Source: Erigeron canadensis
Taxonomy: Eukaryota > Streptophyta > Magnoliopsida > Asterales > Asteraceae
Assembly: GCF_010389155.1 (NCBI RefSeq)
Contig: NC_057767.1
Span: 20,657,723-20,721,722 of the forward strand
Direction of reading: 5' to 3'
DNA: 64,000 nt
Made by a program: the position numbers and the translations under genes. Under the pieces are notes generated by a model that was not told where the DNA came from, did not search any database, and saw only the letters and a program-made list of their open reading frames with translations. Below, one piece after another: positions 21,156-32,354 of the stretch (position 1 is its first letter; every line of letters begins with the position of its first letter).

Positions 21156-24011
21156 ATGGAAGGAATTCAACCCTCCTCTGGCAACGACGTCGTTTCAGCT
21201 CAACCCCATCAAGGGAATGGGGGAGATGACGGCAGCAGCGGCGGCGGCGGCGGGTTTAGTGAAGAAGGTGGTGGTGACCGGAGCTCTAGCGGAAACAGGT
21301 GGCCGAAACATGAAACATTGGCTTTGATTAAAATCCGGTCAGAAATGGATGCAGCTTTTCGTGATTCTAATCTTAAAGGTCCTCTATGGGATAATGTTTC
21401 CAGGTATAATATAATTTAACATTTCAATTCACTCACACATATAAATTAAAGTTAAAAAATAAATAAATATAATATTACAGATAATATCCCAATTTTCTGA
21501 TTCAAATTTTGCTTATTTTCAGGTTAGATCTATAATATTTTTTTTTCTTTTCAAAATTGACTAAAATTTTCTAGTCAATGTTTTAGAATTGACCATATTG
21601 GAAATTTTAGGGGCCTGAGTTTCGGGTTATTTTGGCTGGGTTACATTAGGGTTAAAAATAAGGTAGTGGGATTTCGGGTTATCTAGGAAAGTCGAGTTTT
21701 TGGCTCTGTTGTATACGGCTATAGGCCACTTTGAAAGTGGTTTTCTAATCCAATTTCATATGTGATGTTACAAAATATGATAATAACTAATTATATATGT
21801 GACATAATTTTGTATGTTATGCATTAAATTTCTATCTGTATTTTGGGTGGATATGATACTATGCAAACTTGCCTTATGAGAGAATTATGTAACATTTTGG
21901 GAATTATATTACAAGGTTATTTTTGGAATTTAATTTATGAGAGGAATTTTTGTTTGAATAATTGATATTAACTAAAAAATGTAAAATCCAAATCATAAGT
22001 AGTTAAAGTTTGGTTAAAATATTTGTTTTACTTGTTGAAAGTAAGACTGGATCCGATCATTTTCCGGCGGAATTCAAATATATTGTTTTTTAATGTATGT
22101 TGTTCTTGTTGTACTTTTTATCGTTAATTTCCAGGTGAATTAGATGTGAATAAATATGGATATTGTTTTTGATGATACAGGAAATTATCCGAGCTAGGAA
22201 TTCATCGAAGTGCCAAGAAATGCAGGGAGAAATTTGAGAACGTGTCTAAGTATCATCGACGAACGAAAGAAGGGAGGTCGTCAAAATCTGATAAAATCTA
22301 CCGGTTTTCTGATCAATTGCAAGCTTTGGAGTCGAGCACTCGTGGTTCATTTCCTCCCCCTCCGCCTCCTGTTGTTGTGAAACCTCTGCCGGTGTTGGTG
22401 GGAATGTCTAATAATGCTACTGTCCCGTCAACTAATACTGCAACTGGATTGGATCAGAACAACGTGAGTCCAATCTCGGTTGCAGCACCGGCAGTGATGG
22501 CAGTGCCGCCACCACCAGTGATGAATCATAAAAGGACTTTCCCTTTTTCACAATCGAACATGTCAGGATCGACAAATTCGGCTTTCTCGTCGGATACCTC
22601 ATCGGATGATGAGCCACCACCAAAGAAGAGAAAATGGGAGAGTTTCTTTGAGAAGTTGATGAAGGAAGTGATCAAGAAGCAAGAAGAACTACAATTGAAA
22701 TTTATTGATACCCTCGAGAAAAGGGAGAGAGATCGAATGGCCAGAGAGGAGGCCTGGAGAGCCCTTGAGATTGCAAAGATGAATCAAGAACACGAGCGGT
22801 TAGTTCAAGAAAGATCCATTGTGGCTGCCAAAAATGCTGCTTTTGTCACATTTCTGCAAAAGATGACTGGACAGAACACTGATGCGGGCAAACTGATCAG
22901 TGACGAACTTAGAGAAAAGCTAACAGGTGCGATCTAACCCAGTTCAATTCTATAGTTTAAAGTCATCTGTTAGATTTATGGTAAAAGGAGAAAACCACAA
23001 TCAATTTGTATTACATTTGATCAATTTTACAGCTAAGGTATTTATCAACTCTCTCAGTTTCAGTAGTTGTATAGAGATGCCTGCAAACTGTTAAGTAGAA
23101 GCCCTGTAACTAATTGTTTTCTGTTCAGTTTTTGGCGATAGACATTATTCGGCCCTTTTTTTTGTATCTAACAAAATTGAGCTCTATTATTCACAGATCT
23201 TCTGTCTCCGCCACAGCCACTATCGCCACCAATCAAGGTCATACCGCAGCAACAAATTTACCAAACATCACTAGCCACTCAACAAACACCAACACCACCA
23301 ACACCAACACCACCACCACCACCACCAACTCAACAAACGTTACCTCCACAACCATCGGTGGCTGTACAGCCATCGGTGGTAAAGCCTCTTTACAATGGTG
23401 GCAGTGGAGAAGCGAGCATGCTATCACCAAGTCCATCACGGTGGCCGAAAGCCGAGATAAGTGCATTGATTACTCTACGAACGCAACTAGACATGAAATA
23501 TCAAGAAAATGTCCCAAAGGGGCCGTTATGGGAGGAAATATCATTGGGGATGAGGAGCCTTGGTTACAACAGAAATGCCAAAAGGTGCAAAGAAAAATGG
23601 GAGAACATTAACAAATACTACAAGAAAATGAAAGAAGGCAATAAAAAGAGATCAGAGGATTCAAAAACATGCCCTTATTTTGACCAACTTGATGCTATTT
23701 ACAAAGAGAAATCCACTCCAATAGTAGCACAACCCGAAAACCAATGGCCACCAGCAACCATGGTGCAAGAAAAACCAACATCAACACCGCAACAGCAATG
23801 GCAGCTTCCGACTGTTGTCCAAGAAACGCCCAAGCAACCGTCGTCTGTTGCAGACATGGTTGATCAAGGGAGTATGAGTGATGAAGATGATTATGACGAT
23901 GACGACGAGGATGGCGATGATGGTTACGAGGATGAAGATAAGGAAGATGAAGGTAATGGATACGAGATTGTTGCCAATGCAAGCAAGGTATCTTCTATGG
24001 CTGCTGTCTAA
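21156..24011 (+). CDS. GTL1-like: Trihelix transcription factor, GT-2/GTL1-like (two trihelix domains)
   Basis: Three coding exons: 21,156-21,403, 22,181-22,926 and 23,197-24,011, 602 residues. All junctions are GT-AG and keep frame (phase 2, then phase 1). N-terminal Gly/Ser-rich leader, then trihelix 1 (RWPKHETLALIKIRSEMD to KYHRRTKEG, residues ~48-115), which the first intron interrupts; a nuclear-localisation-like PPPKKRK and a central helical block typical of GT-2 factors (~205-300); a Pro/Gln-rich linker; trihelix 2 (RWPKAEISALITLR to YKKMKEG, ~412-477); and an acidic tail rich in Asp/Glu. GT-2/GTL1/DF1 proteins bind GT elements and repress growth, ploidy or stomatal-density genes in Arabidopsis; that role is inferred from family. 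No in-frame ATG lies between the upstream stop and 21,156. Which clade member it is needs a tree. Confidence 0.9.
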
Positions 24012-24740
24012 GAGAGAAAGTTTTCGTTTTTTTATTGTTGTTGAACAGTAATCAATGAACAGAGGTGCGTGAAATGGGTCAAAGGGTAAACGGGCCGGGT
24101 TGTGGTTGGTTGGTGAAATTTGAATGGGAACACATGGGCATATTATGTGGGAGTTACTTGGAAAGATGGCAATATTATTTTTTATTGGTTAAATATCTGT
24201 ATTTTTATATATTTTTTTGCTTTCAATTATTTCAATCATATAATTGAATAAAAAAGTTGTTAATTGCATATTCTTTTATTGTTATCATATACATGTTTTA
24301 AATACATATCAACTTATGTAACATTGAATATCAATGGTAATTGGGATGTTGACATTTACTCAATTAAATTGTTGTTTCTTTTACACTTTTGTTGCATATT
24401 TGGTTGTGGTAATCAATATGATTGAAATGGACCAAAATACTACAAATGTTATGATTGTGGAAATGAGCTTCATTTTAAATTTTACCATTGTTTTATAGCT
24501 ATTTGGATCTAATAATCAGTCAAATAGGTTTCTAACTTGTTTTTGCTTGTTTAATTTGTGTAATTTGAGTGTAAATTTTACCATGAATAGTTTTAACTTG
24601 TGTAATTTGAGTGTAAATTTATGTTTCAAATCATTTTGAAAACTTTAGCGATGTTTGAGTTTATACTTTTTGATCAGCGTATTGTTTGCTTTTTTTTTTT
24701 TTTTTGCAAGTCTAAATATGTAGACACTAATCTAATACCC
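24012..24740. other. 3' flank of trihelix gene, no gene seen
   Basis: AT-rich, with possible 3' UTR and polyadenylation signals close to the stop (AATAAA-like ATTGAATAAAAAA near 24,242). I see no coding signal. Confidence 0.5.
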
Positions 24741-24744
24741 CTTA

Positions 24745-25069
24745 TCTATAAATCTATAAACCCTTATAAAGGGTATCGGAATTAACAAATTAAGCAATTT
24801 TTTGTTATTCCTAAAATACGCCTACTTCTATAATTTCTTATAAAACATATTAGAATTTCTATTTTAGGAAATTTAACAATCTTTTCAATATCTCCATATT
24901 ACTCCTAATTCACACATTATCTCTAATTCTATATTTCTAAACACAATATCTAACACACAATCACTTCTTTCTCTCCTTTCTATTTACACACACGCATATC
25001 GATTCCTCCTCCACTGTTTTGTATTATTATCACCGTTTAACCGCCGCAACGCGCGGGCACCAACCCTCG
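24745..25069 (+). mobile_element. Small non-autonomous Helitron-like element
   Basis: 5' side TCTATAAATC preceded by A; 3' side has the hairpin CCGC-AACGC-GCGG (25,042-25,054) followed 11 bp later by CTCGT, close to the Helitron CTRR-T end rule. AT-rich body with no ORF. The 5' boundary is a guess among three TCTA motifs at 24,731-24,753. Confidence 0.45.
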
Positions 25070-25295
25070 TAATGAGAATAGACTAAGACATTAAGCATAC
25101 TTTTTTTCCCCAAAATATTCTCACTTTATCTTTAAAGTTCCAAACTTACCTTTCCACATACACAAAAAAATAAAAACCACACATCCTAGAAACACATTCA
25201 CACAAATGTTTGATTTGCAATTATCGTCGTCCCCTCACCTTGCATATTTTGTATCTAATCACCGTAAAGCTGTCGCAACGCGTGGTCAACAGGCT
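25070..25295 (+). mobile_element. Second Helitron-like 3' end
   Basis: The segment TCACCGTAAAGCTGTCGCAACGC (split: GTCGCAACGCGTGG, ~25,272-25,285) resembles the end at 25,042 and is followed by CTAGT at ~25,293, the canonical Helitron terminus. The 5' end is not identified. Confidence 0.4.
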
Positions 25296-25542
25296 AGTTT
25301 TGAAAAAGAAAAAAGAGTGAACCAGTTTCTAAGACATAACCTTAACCCGATCGAACCTTTTTCAAGATATGTGTAAGAAACAACACTCTTTATTTTTTAG
25401 GTCGAGACAAATTTTGGTTCTTCTCATCTCAAAACATAAGTATTTCGAGAAAAACACACCAAAGAAAAACATAAGTATTTCGTGACTAAACTATTCGTAT
25501 TTCATTGGTATTTATATTGTATTGTATATAATCATTAAAGCT

Positions 25543-26071
25543 GAGGCTAATGAACAGTGCAACCACATGATACTGTTCTATTGGTCCACTTATACCCCAA
25601 GTTTTTATTCAAATGTTGTCATATCGGATTCTGCTCGAGTTTTTTTTTTCTTTCGGTTTTTCTTTTTCTCTTGCAAAATTCTTTTGCTTCTGTGTTCTTT
25701 TCTATTGGTTCATCTTATACCCTGCATCACCAAGTAGATTTTGTCATATCGTATTCCGTTTGGAGTTTTTCTTTCAATATTTTCATAGTTTTTTTGCTTT
25801 TGTGTTATTAAACGTGAGGCTAATGAACAGTGCCACCGCCACGTGGCACTGTTCTATTGGTCCACCGACACCCCGCATTTGTACTCGAATCTTGCCATAT
25901 CGTATTTCCTTTGAGTTTTTTTTTCCTTGGTTTCTTGCACAATTTTTTTCTTTTGTGTTCTTTTTTATTGATACATTTTATACCCTGCATCACTATTTAG
26001 ATTTTGCCATATCCCGTTTAAAGTTTTTTCTTTCGGTATTTTTCATAGTATTTTTGCTTTTGTGTTCTTAA
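25543..26071 (+). repeat. 273-bp tandem duplication with CACGTG hairpin
   Basis: Two diverged units start GAGGCTAATGAACAGTG at 25,543 and 25,816. Both continue with a TATTGGTCCAC box, a T-rich run, an ATACCCTGCATCAC box and a second T-rich run. Unit 2 holds a perfect 12-bp inverted repeat (25,825-25,854) with a 6-base loop. Open frames here are only Phe/Ser/Leu low complexity and not believable proteins. Confidence 0.65.
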
Positions 26072-26325
26072 CTAATATATTGAAAACTTTTACTCAACAT
26101 TTTGTTTTTCCTTTGTTTTTTTATGTTTTATTGCACAAACTAAAAAGTATGTATTAGATTTTGCAACCTTTTTGATTTGGTTTTCTTAGTTTTCACACAT
26201 TATTTGTTTTCTTCAAGTTATTTTTTGGTTTTTCATACTTTTATCTTTTGAATTATTAAGTTGGTTCAACGCAAATAGACTAGCATGACGAAATTGCATT
26301 AACATGACATTGGAGCCTCGTAAAG

Positions 26326-26344
26326 CGGGCCCAAACCTTACTAG
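26326..26344 (+). mobile_element. Possible Helitron-like 3' terminus
   Basis: GCGGGCCCAAACCTTACTAGT resembles the GC-rich end plus CTAGT of plant Helitrons, but no clean hairpin is present. Low confidence. Confidence 0.25.
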
Positions 26345-26439
26345 TATATAACATTGTGCTTAGTTATGAACAGTTAAGCAAGTAGGCTGCTTGCTACGTA
26401 ACAGTCTGCCAACCTGTTTTTTTTTTTTAATTTGTTTTT

Positions 26440-27245
26440 TTACTTTTTGTCACATAACTTTAATTCTTTTATTTTTGACCCGGAAGTTTTGTTTTATTTA
26501 GTTATTAAACTTTCATCATTCTAACTTTTGTCACGAAAGTTTCATTTGCTTTACGTTTTATGACATAAATTTACTGAAGTTTCCACCCTTTTACTTTTTG
26601 CCACATCGTTTTCGTTTCTTTCACTTTTTGTACGAAAATTTTGTTTTATTTACCTTTTATACTTTTATTTTTCTAACTTTTGTCACAAATTTCATTATAT
26701 TACTTTTTACCACATAACTTTTGTTTTTTTTTTTTGCTTTTGTGAACTACACAAAACTTTTAACTTTTTTACTTTTTGTCACAAAACTTTATTTTTTTTA
26801 CTTTTGGCACAAAAAATTTGTTTTATTTAGTTTTTAAACTTTCATTTTTTTAACTTTTGCCACGAAAATTTCATTCTTTTTACATCTTATCACATAAGTT
26901 TACTAAAATTTTCACCCTTTTACTTTTACCACATCACTTTCGCTTCTTTTACTTTTCGCACGAAAGTTTTGTTTTATTTTATTTTTTATACTTTTATTTT
27001 TCTAACTTGCTCAATAAGTTTCATTATCTTACTTTTCATCATATAATTTTTGTTTTTTTTTTAATTTTTGTCAAGCTTTTTTCATTACTGTCACGAAACT
27101 TTTAACCTTTTTACTTTCTGTCGCATAACTTTATTTCTTTTACTTTCCGCACGAATGTTTTGTTTTATTTAGTTTTTAAAATTTCATTTTTCTAACTCTT
27201 GTCACGAAAGTTTCAGTCTCTTTACTTTTTATCACATAAATTCCT
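26440..27245 (+). repeat. T-rich ~335-bp tandem repeat with ~25-bp subrepeats
   Basis: Higher-order units begin at TTTTGTTTTATTTAG-like words near 26,491, 26,818 and 27,161 (about 2.3 units), each split by a variant half-unit near 26,642 and 26,971. Within them variants of ACTTTTTGTCACAAAACTTT recur about every 25-40 bp. No coding potential. Confidence 0.6.
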
Positions 27246-28900
27246 TAATTACCATGAGTTGTAAATTTTACATGTCGTTATCTTTTCCGGGGTAACGCCC
27301 AAAGACTATGGGATAACCAGTGCTTTTTTTTCTTGTTCTGCTTTTGTCTTTTCCACCATTTTTTGTTTCAAAACGGTAATATATAAAAGGTAGGGATGAA
27401 AACTGTAATAATTAACCATCAACAAGGACCAAAAGTGTAATTAACTCTTATTCCTTTTAATGTTCAACATGCTCAACTATCGAGGGTTACCTAACGACAA
27501 AACATATGCTTGTGAATGTAGAAAAAACGAGACGAACAAAGCCACAAAAATCACTAGTTTCGAGGAAAATCCACAACTCAAAAACCATTAGGGAGAGGGT
27601 GTAGTGCCAATTTTTTGACAAATTGGCAACTTTTGGCTTCGTTGATAACTAATAAAAGATGTCACTTGTGCATGCCAATAACTTGCCAATTCTTGACAAT
27701 TTGTAGGGTTTAGTGTCAATTATTGCCAAAATCTTGCAAATGAGAGTTACCAAATAAGCCCTAAACTTTCATTAAACTTAAATAACACAATACAACTAAA
27801 AATAAAACACAATACAACTAAGGATAAAAAACAATACAACTAAAACAAAAAACAATACAATTAAAAATAAACAAAACTAGTCAAACCCATCATGGGGCCA
27901 CCCATATCTGTCGGCGACGTCGTGTTTGCGTTGCAAAACTATGCTACACACAGGATCGGCCAAATGATCGTGAGGTTAAGAAAAAAATATGGATGTCTTG
28001 ATCCATAGTCTTTTGTCGTTGCGATTCGAGTTGGGATCTCGCAAGCTTCTCACGTTCTTCAAGAATGGTAATCCTCATTTTCCAAGCTAGCCTCTTTAAC
28101 GAATTCAAGCAAAAAAAAATTGTTTTTGCCCAAATGAGCTTTGTTACGTGTTTTGCGAGGGTATCAAGTTCTCATTCAAACCAGCAACTCAGGTGTAGCG
28201 GCTCTACCTTTTGCTTCGAACATGCTTGTCACTCCCGCTAGTATCACCTCCTTGAGTGCTCGCCGTTGGAGTATTAAGATCGGTCGAAGTACCACTCAAT
28301 GGTGCAATATATGAGAACTTATCATATTGCATGACAACTTCCTAAGCCTTAAGATGATGAAATCCCTTGTTTTTGTGTTGTTTCGCCCACTCATCCAAAG
28401 CCTTTTTCAAAACATAGGCATCATCGGCGCCGCTAGCCCAAACATGTCTCTAAAAACATTAAAACATATAAAAACATAAAAAAAGACATTTAAAAAACAA
28501 ACAAGTTTACCATGCTATTGTAGATGCTGATAAACTCGGACAATACCAGCTGCACTTTTTTCCACTTTGTGTGGACTTTATGTTACGTATGTTGATAATT
28601 TTTTTTGATAGGAATATTAGTGTACAAGAATCCTATTCAAAAGGATTCGTATTTTTGTTGATCGTCGGTGTTTGGATTCGTCGAGATATATTGAGGACGT
28701 GTGGGCGTGGAAATTGTAAGGCCAATCTTATTTCTTAGTAAAAAGATTAAGGGGCCGTTTGATTCACAGAATGTTCTTGAAGGAATTGGAATCTGTTAAA
28801 GGAATTGAAATTTAAAGGAATTGGAATCTGAAAGTTTTAAAATATATTATGTGTTTGGTTGACAGAATTTAATGAAATTCAGTTAAAGTATTTGATTTTA

Positions 28901-30077
28901 GAGAAAATTACATTTTTGGTACCTCAACTTGCCAACTTTTGCACTTTTAGTCTCCAACTTAAAAAATTGCAGCTTTCATACCTAAAGTTTTGTGTTTTTT
29001 TCAGTTTTGGTACCACGTTCATACGGCGTTAAATCTTACCGTTAACGCCCTCACGTGACAAACACGTGAGGGGTATTAGTCTTTGACCCCCCTTTTTCTC
29101 TGAGAAAAATACAGTTTTAATACCTCAAGTTGTCAATTTTTTCACTTTTGGTACCTCAAGTAGACAACATATTTTTATTACACTATCCAATTTTAATCTA
29201 ACATATTAGCACCTATCAAAGAACACACTCAAAAATCAACATATATGATTTTTTATTTTTTTTAATGACTCCTAAAAAAACTCCAATGGTGTGTATCTAT
29301 TCTTGAAATATTATATGTTGTTGGTGTAATTACGGGTGATGGTGAAGGAACTGAATGCATTGGTGGATCGATGGCCAGAAAAAACTCATGTCATGGGAAA
29401 ATCCTCTCTGGTGGTGTATGATTGATATAAGAGATTTGAATCCTCTCACTCCTAAATTACCCTCTTCTTCTATTGGAATATGCTACAAACGACACTTGAT
29501 CAGAATCTGCTACAAACGAGATCTTAACAGAATCTGCTACAGATGAATATATTTGCTACAGACGAGATTAGATCGGAATCTGGTGCATGGTGGGGAGGGA
29601 GATAGTCGACAACCTTTTCTAGTGGTGTATGATTCATATAAGAGATCTGAATCTATTTATGCATGTTTATGTATTGGATTTGGTATGTTATAAAGATATA
29701 AAGGTATACATGGATTCATATGAATGTGTGTTGATTTTTAAGTGTGTGTTGTTTGATAGATGCTAATGTGTGAGATGAAAATTATAGAGTATAATAAAAA
29801 AAAATGTTGTCTACTTAAGGTACCAAAAGTGAAAAATTTGACAACTTGAGGTATCAAAACTGTAATTTTATCAAAAAAAAAGGGAGGGCCAAAAGACTAA
29901 AATACCCCTCACGTGTTTGTCACGTGAGGGGATTAACGGCAAAATTTAACGCCGTATGAATGTGGTACCAAAATTGAAAAAAACACAAAACTTTAGGTAT
30001 AAAAGCTGTAATTTTTTGAGTTGGAGCCTAAAAGTACAAAATTTACCAAGTTAAGGTACCAAAAATGTAATTTTCTC
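28901..30077. mobile_element. Long-TIR (fold-back) MULE-like element nested in the TIR element
   Basis: Starts GAGAAAATTACATTTTTGG and ends with its reverse complement. The inverted arms extend ~270 bp on each side (to ~29,175 and from ~29,815), including a CACGTGA-rich part. Flanks TTGATTTTA (28,892-28,900) and TTGTTTTTA (30,078-30,086) form a 9-bp duplication with one mismatch, the Mutator signature. The 640-bp interior has four short GAATCTGCTACAAACGAGA-like repeats (29,470-29,585) and no transposase. Confidence 0.72.
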
Positions 30078-30137
30078 TTGTTTTTAAAACTATAGTAAAT
30101 GACAATATTACCCTTTATCAAACTATATAAATTCCTT

Positions 30138-30139
<2 letters not shown>

Positions 30140-30182
<43 letters not shown>
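30140..30182 (+). repeat. (AAT)n microsatellite
   Basis: About 14 perfect trinucleotide units inside the TIR element. Confidence 0.95.
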
Positions 30183-30183
<1 letters not shown>

Positions 30184-32108
30184 TATAAATCAATATTGTC
30201 ACTGTGCACAAAAAGTCAAGATAACATCCTATCATCCATCTTTCCCAAAAACCCACTTGCTTTTCTGCAACTCCTTTCTTCTTTCAACGGCAGCAACTCT
30301 TTTTTTCTTACTTATATATCATTTCCATTAGATGATATCTTTCTAACAAATTTCCAATCTCATATTTCCCAACAACTAAACAAACTATTGATTTAATGGA
30401 AAAACCAAATGGAGTTAACAATCTAAATAACGGCAACCGAAATCATAAGTAGTGACGGCGCGGTGGCCGGAAATATAAGCAACGTTAACAACGGCGCTCA
30501 GTGGTTGATGGTGATAGCGGTTGAATCTGGTGGTTAATCGAGTCAGGTTTAAAATGGGTAACTTTAATTTTTTTTTTTTAGATATTTAGTTGTGAGAGGG
30601 CATTGTGGTAAACATGGATGAATTTCATGGAATGTTTGAACATTCCATCAAAATAGTGAAGGATTTGTAAATTCCATGTTTTAAGGAATTTGATGGAATT
30701 TTTGAGATTCCATTCCTACTTTTTTTCTCAACCAAATGGAATTTAGATTCCAATTCCTAAGAATTCCTAATAAATCTATGAACCAAACACCCCTTAAGGC
30801 GCTTCATTGATGCCTCCATTCTTCCCTCAACAGGTAGCAAGACCATTTGGAATGACAAGGTACCTAAAAAAGTCAACATATTTGTGTGGCGGCTACTTAA
30901 AGACAGATTGCCTACCCGTTTTAATCTCAGCAAGTGAGAGCTCGAGATTCAATCAATTCTATGTCCTTTTTGTGCAATGAGTGCAGAAACATTAGACCAC
31001 TTATTTTCTTCCTGCAACATTTTTTCAGATTTACACTCACTCATTACTTCTTGGATTCGGGTTGACATGGGACGTGGTACTCCTCTAGCTACTTTAGACT
31101 AGATCCGTTGTTCCAACTACCTGAGTAGATTCAAACGAATCATGGAAGCAATTTCATTTGTCTGGTGTTGGGCATTGTGGAAACATCGGAACAAGACTGT
31201 TTTCTAGGGGGTTATGACTTCTAGTCTAGAGGTTTTTCATTTTATTGTAGTAATGTCTTTTTCCTGGATTACTTATAGATCTAGGAAATTGAATCTCTCT
31301 TGGTCGTTATGGGCTACAAGCCCTTCTGTCTTAAAAGTAATTTTCTTTTGTACTTTCATATTCTTGCTGAAATATTTGTTTTTATTTATTAATAAAAGTT
31401 GGGAGTTCCAAAAAAAAAAGTAAAATTTCACCAATAATTCTTCATCCTCGCTGGTTCAAGTGGGATTAGGTGACGCCTCCACTTCATCACTGTCGGTGTC
31501 TCGCACATTGTCATATGGCTCATTGGGTTGCAATTCGTCTTCATCGTCAACAAATGTGATCGTCGGCTCAGACCTACATAGTTGGAATTGGCCCATCCTA
31601 AATTCCACAAGGAAATCATCATTTGTTTGACTTTGGTTTTGACTACGGTAGAAAAATTGCTAATTCGAATATTGAGGGTTGTTGTCATCGGGGATTTGAG
31701 TTGATGTTGCGACGGACGAAATGGTTGTTGATTTTGTGGTGGTATAACCTTTGCTCGGAATTTTTTGGCTGTTTTTTTTTTAATAATGCGAGTAAAGATT
31801 AAAGAATTATAAAATAAGTGGGGAGATAAAATACGAAAGATTGAAGATATTTATAGTTGTTAAGGTGGAGGGTAAGTTTTGTAAATATTTTAAAAAAATA
31901 AATGGTTGTATTTTCAAAAAAAAAAAAAGAAAGAAAAGATTGGTAACATGCACGCTCCCAACGTTCACTAGCATCGCCCAAAAAAACTGATGGAATGAAT
32001 CGATGCTAGTTGCCGATTGAAAATGGTGGAAAGGGTGCAATGGATCCGACTTGCCTATTTTTGCCGATGTTACTTGCCGAGCCTACTTGCTGACTGCACC
32101 CTTGCCTC

Positions 32109-32354
32109 TTAAAGACTTATGAATTATGATCTCAAATATTTTATAAAAGAAAGAGTCGAATTGTTGGGATTTTATTAATGGATAATGGCTTCAGAATATA
32201 ACCAACTATGACAAAATAGTTAAGTAATGTAGTGAACTCCTCGAATAGCTATGTGTTGTATGTACCTTCATCATTTGGGCTATGTAATGTAATGAGTGAG
32301 CAACTAAAAATGTAATCTGTTATCATTCCATCTTCATTTGAAAATTCACCCACA
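32109..32354. other. Unassigned AT-rich stretch
   Basis: Lies between the PIF-like element and the truncated Tekay LTR. No ORF, RNA or repeat recognised. Confidence 0.4.

Larger units (their letters stand above)
28751..30793 (+). mobile_element. TIR DNA element (MITE-like) with TTAA duplication, inserted in the LINE
   Basis: Ends GGGGCCGTTTGATTCACAGA and the reverse complement of TCTATGAACCAAACACCCC, with rich GGAATT subterminal words. TTAA occurs immediately outside both ends (28,747-28,750; 30,794-30,797). Removing the element and one TTAA restores the LINE reading frame exactly (VKR-LRRFIDAS), which independently supports these borders. Without the nested MULE it is ~857 bp. No transposase ORF. 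Confidence 0.72.
28600..31412 (+). pseudogene. LINE (non-LTR retrotransposon) 3' remnant with zf-RVT region, split by a DNA element
   Basis: Translation of 28,650-28,750 plus 30,798-31,200 gives a LINE C-terminal region: WNDKVPKKVNIFVWRLL followed by the zinc-binding CPFC...DHLFSSC typical of zf-RVT. A poly(A) run at 31,410-31,418 closes it, preceded by AATAAAAG. The 5' part with endonuclease and reverse transcriptase is absent. Stops are present. The frame is continuous across the insertion if 28,751-30,797 is removed. Confidence 0.7.
27880..31790 (-). pseudogene. PIF/Harbinger ORF1-like (Myb/SANT-like, often annotated 'GST T3-like') remnant
   Basis: Two minus-strand pieces, ~31,425-31,790 (N-terminal, with an acidic SEDEELLV segment) and 27,880-~28,597 (KWKKVQLVLSEF, SGADDAYVLKKALDEW, KGFHHLK), match the layout of the short SANT-like ORF1 proteins encoded by plant PIF/Harbinger elements. 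ORF1 assists the transposase in DNA binding. About 40 residues expected between the pieces are missing where the LINE landed. Several stops. Confidence 0.5.
27591..32108 (-). mobile_element. PIF/Harbinger-like element (non-autonomous, heavily invaded)
   Basis: Flanked by TTA on both sides (27,588-27,590 and 32,109-32,111), the PIF/Harbinger target-site duplication. Ends are imperfect inverted repeats (GGGAGAGGGTGTAGTG against GAGGCAAGGGTGCAGTC), with arrays of TTGCC words just inside both ends. It contains a minus-strand ORF1-like coding remnant and no recognisable DDE transposase. A LINE with further nested elements splits it. Confidence 0.55.

Noticed and set aside
23114..23611. Thr/Asn-rich ORF over the trihelix linker
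   Set aside because: It is another frame of exon 3. The Pro/Gln-rich frame from 23,197 joins exon 2 in phase and leads into trihelix 2.
25522..27105. Several Phe/Leu/Ser-rich open frames
   Set aside because: They lie in T-rich tandem repeats; the composition explains the open frames and apparent membrane segments.
26440..27245. CRISPR-like regular repeats
   Set aside because: Plant nuclear sequence; repeats are degenerate, without unique spacers or cas genes.
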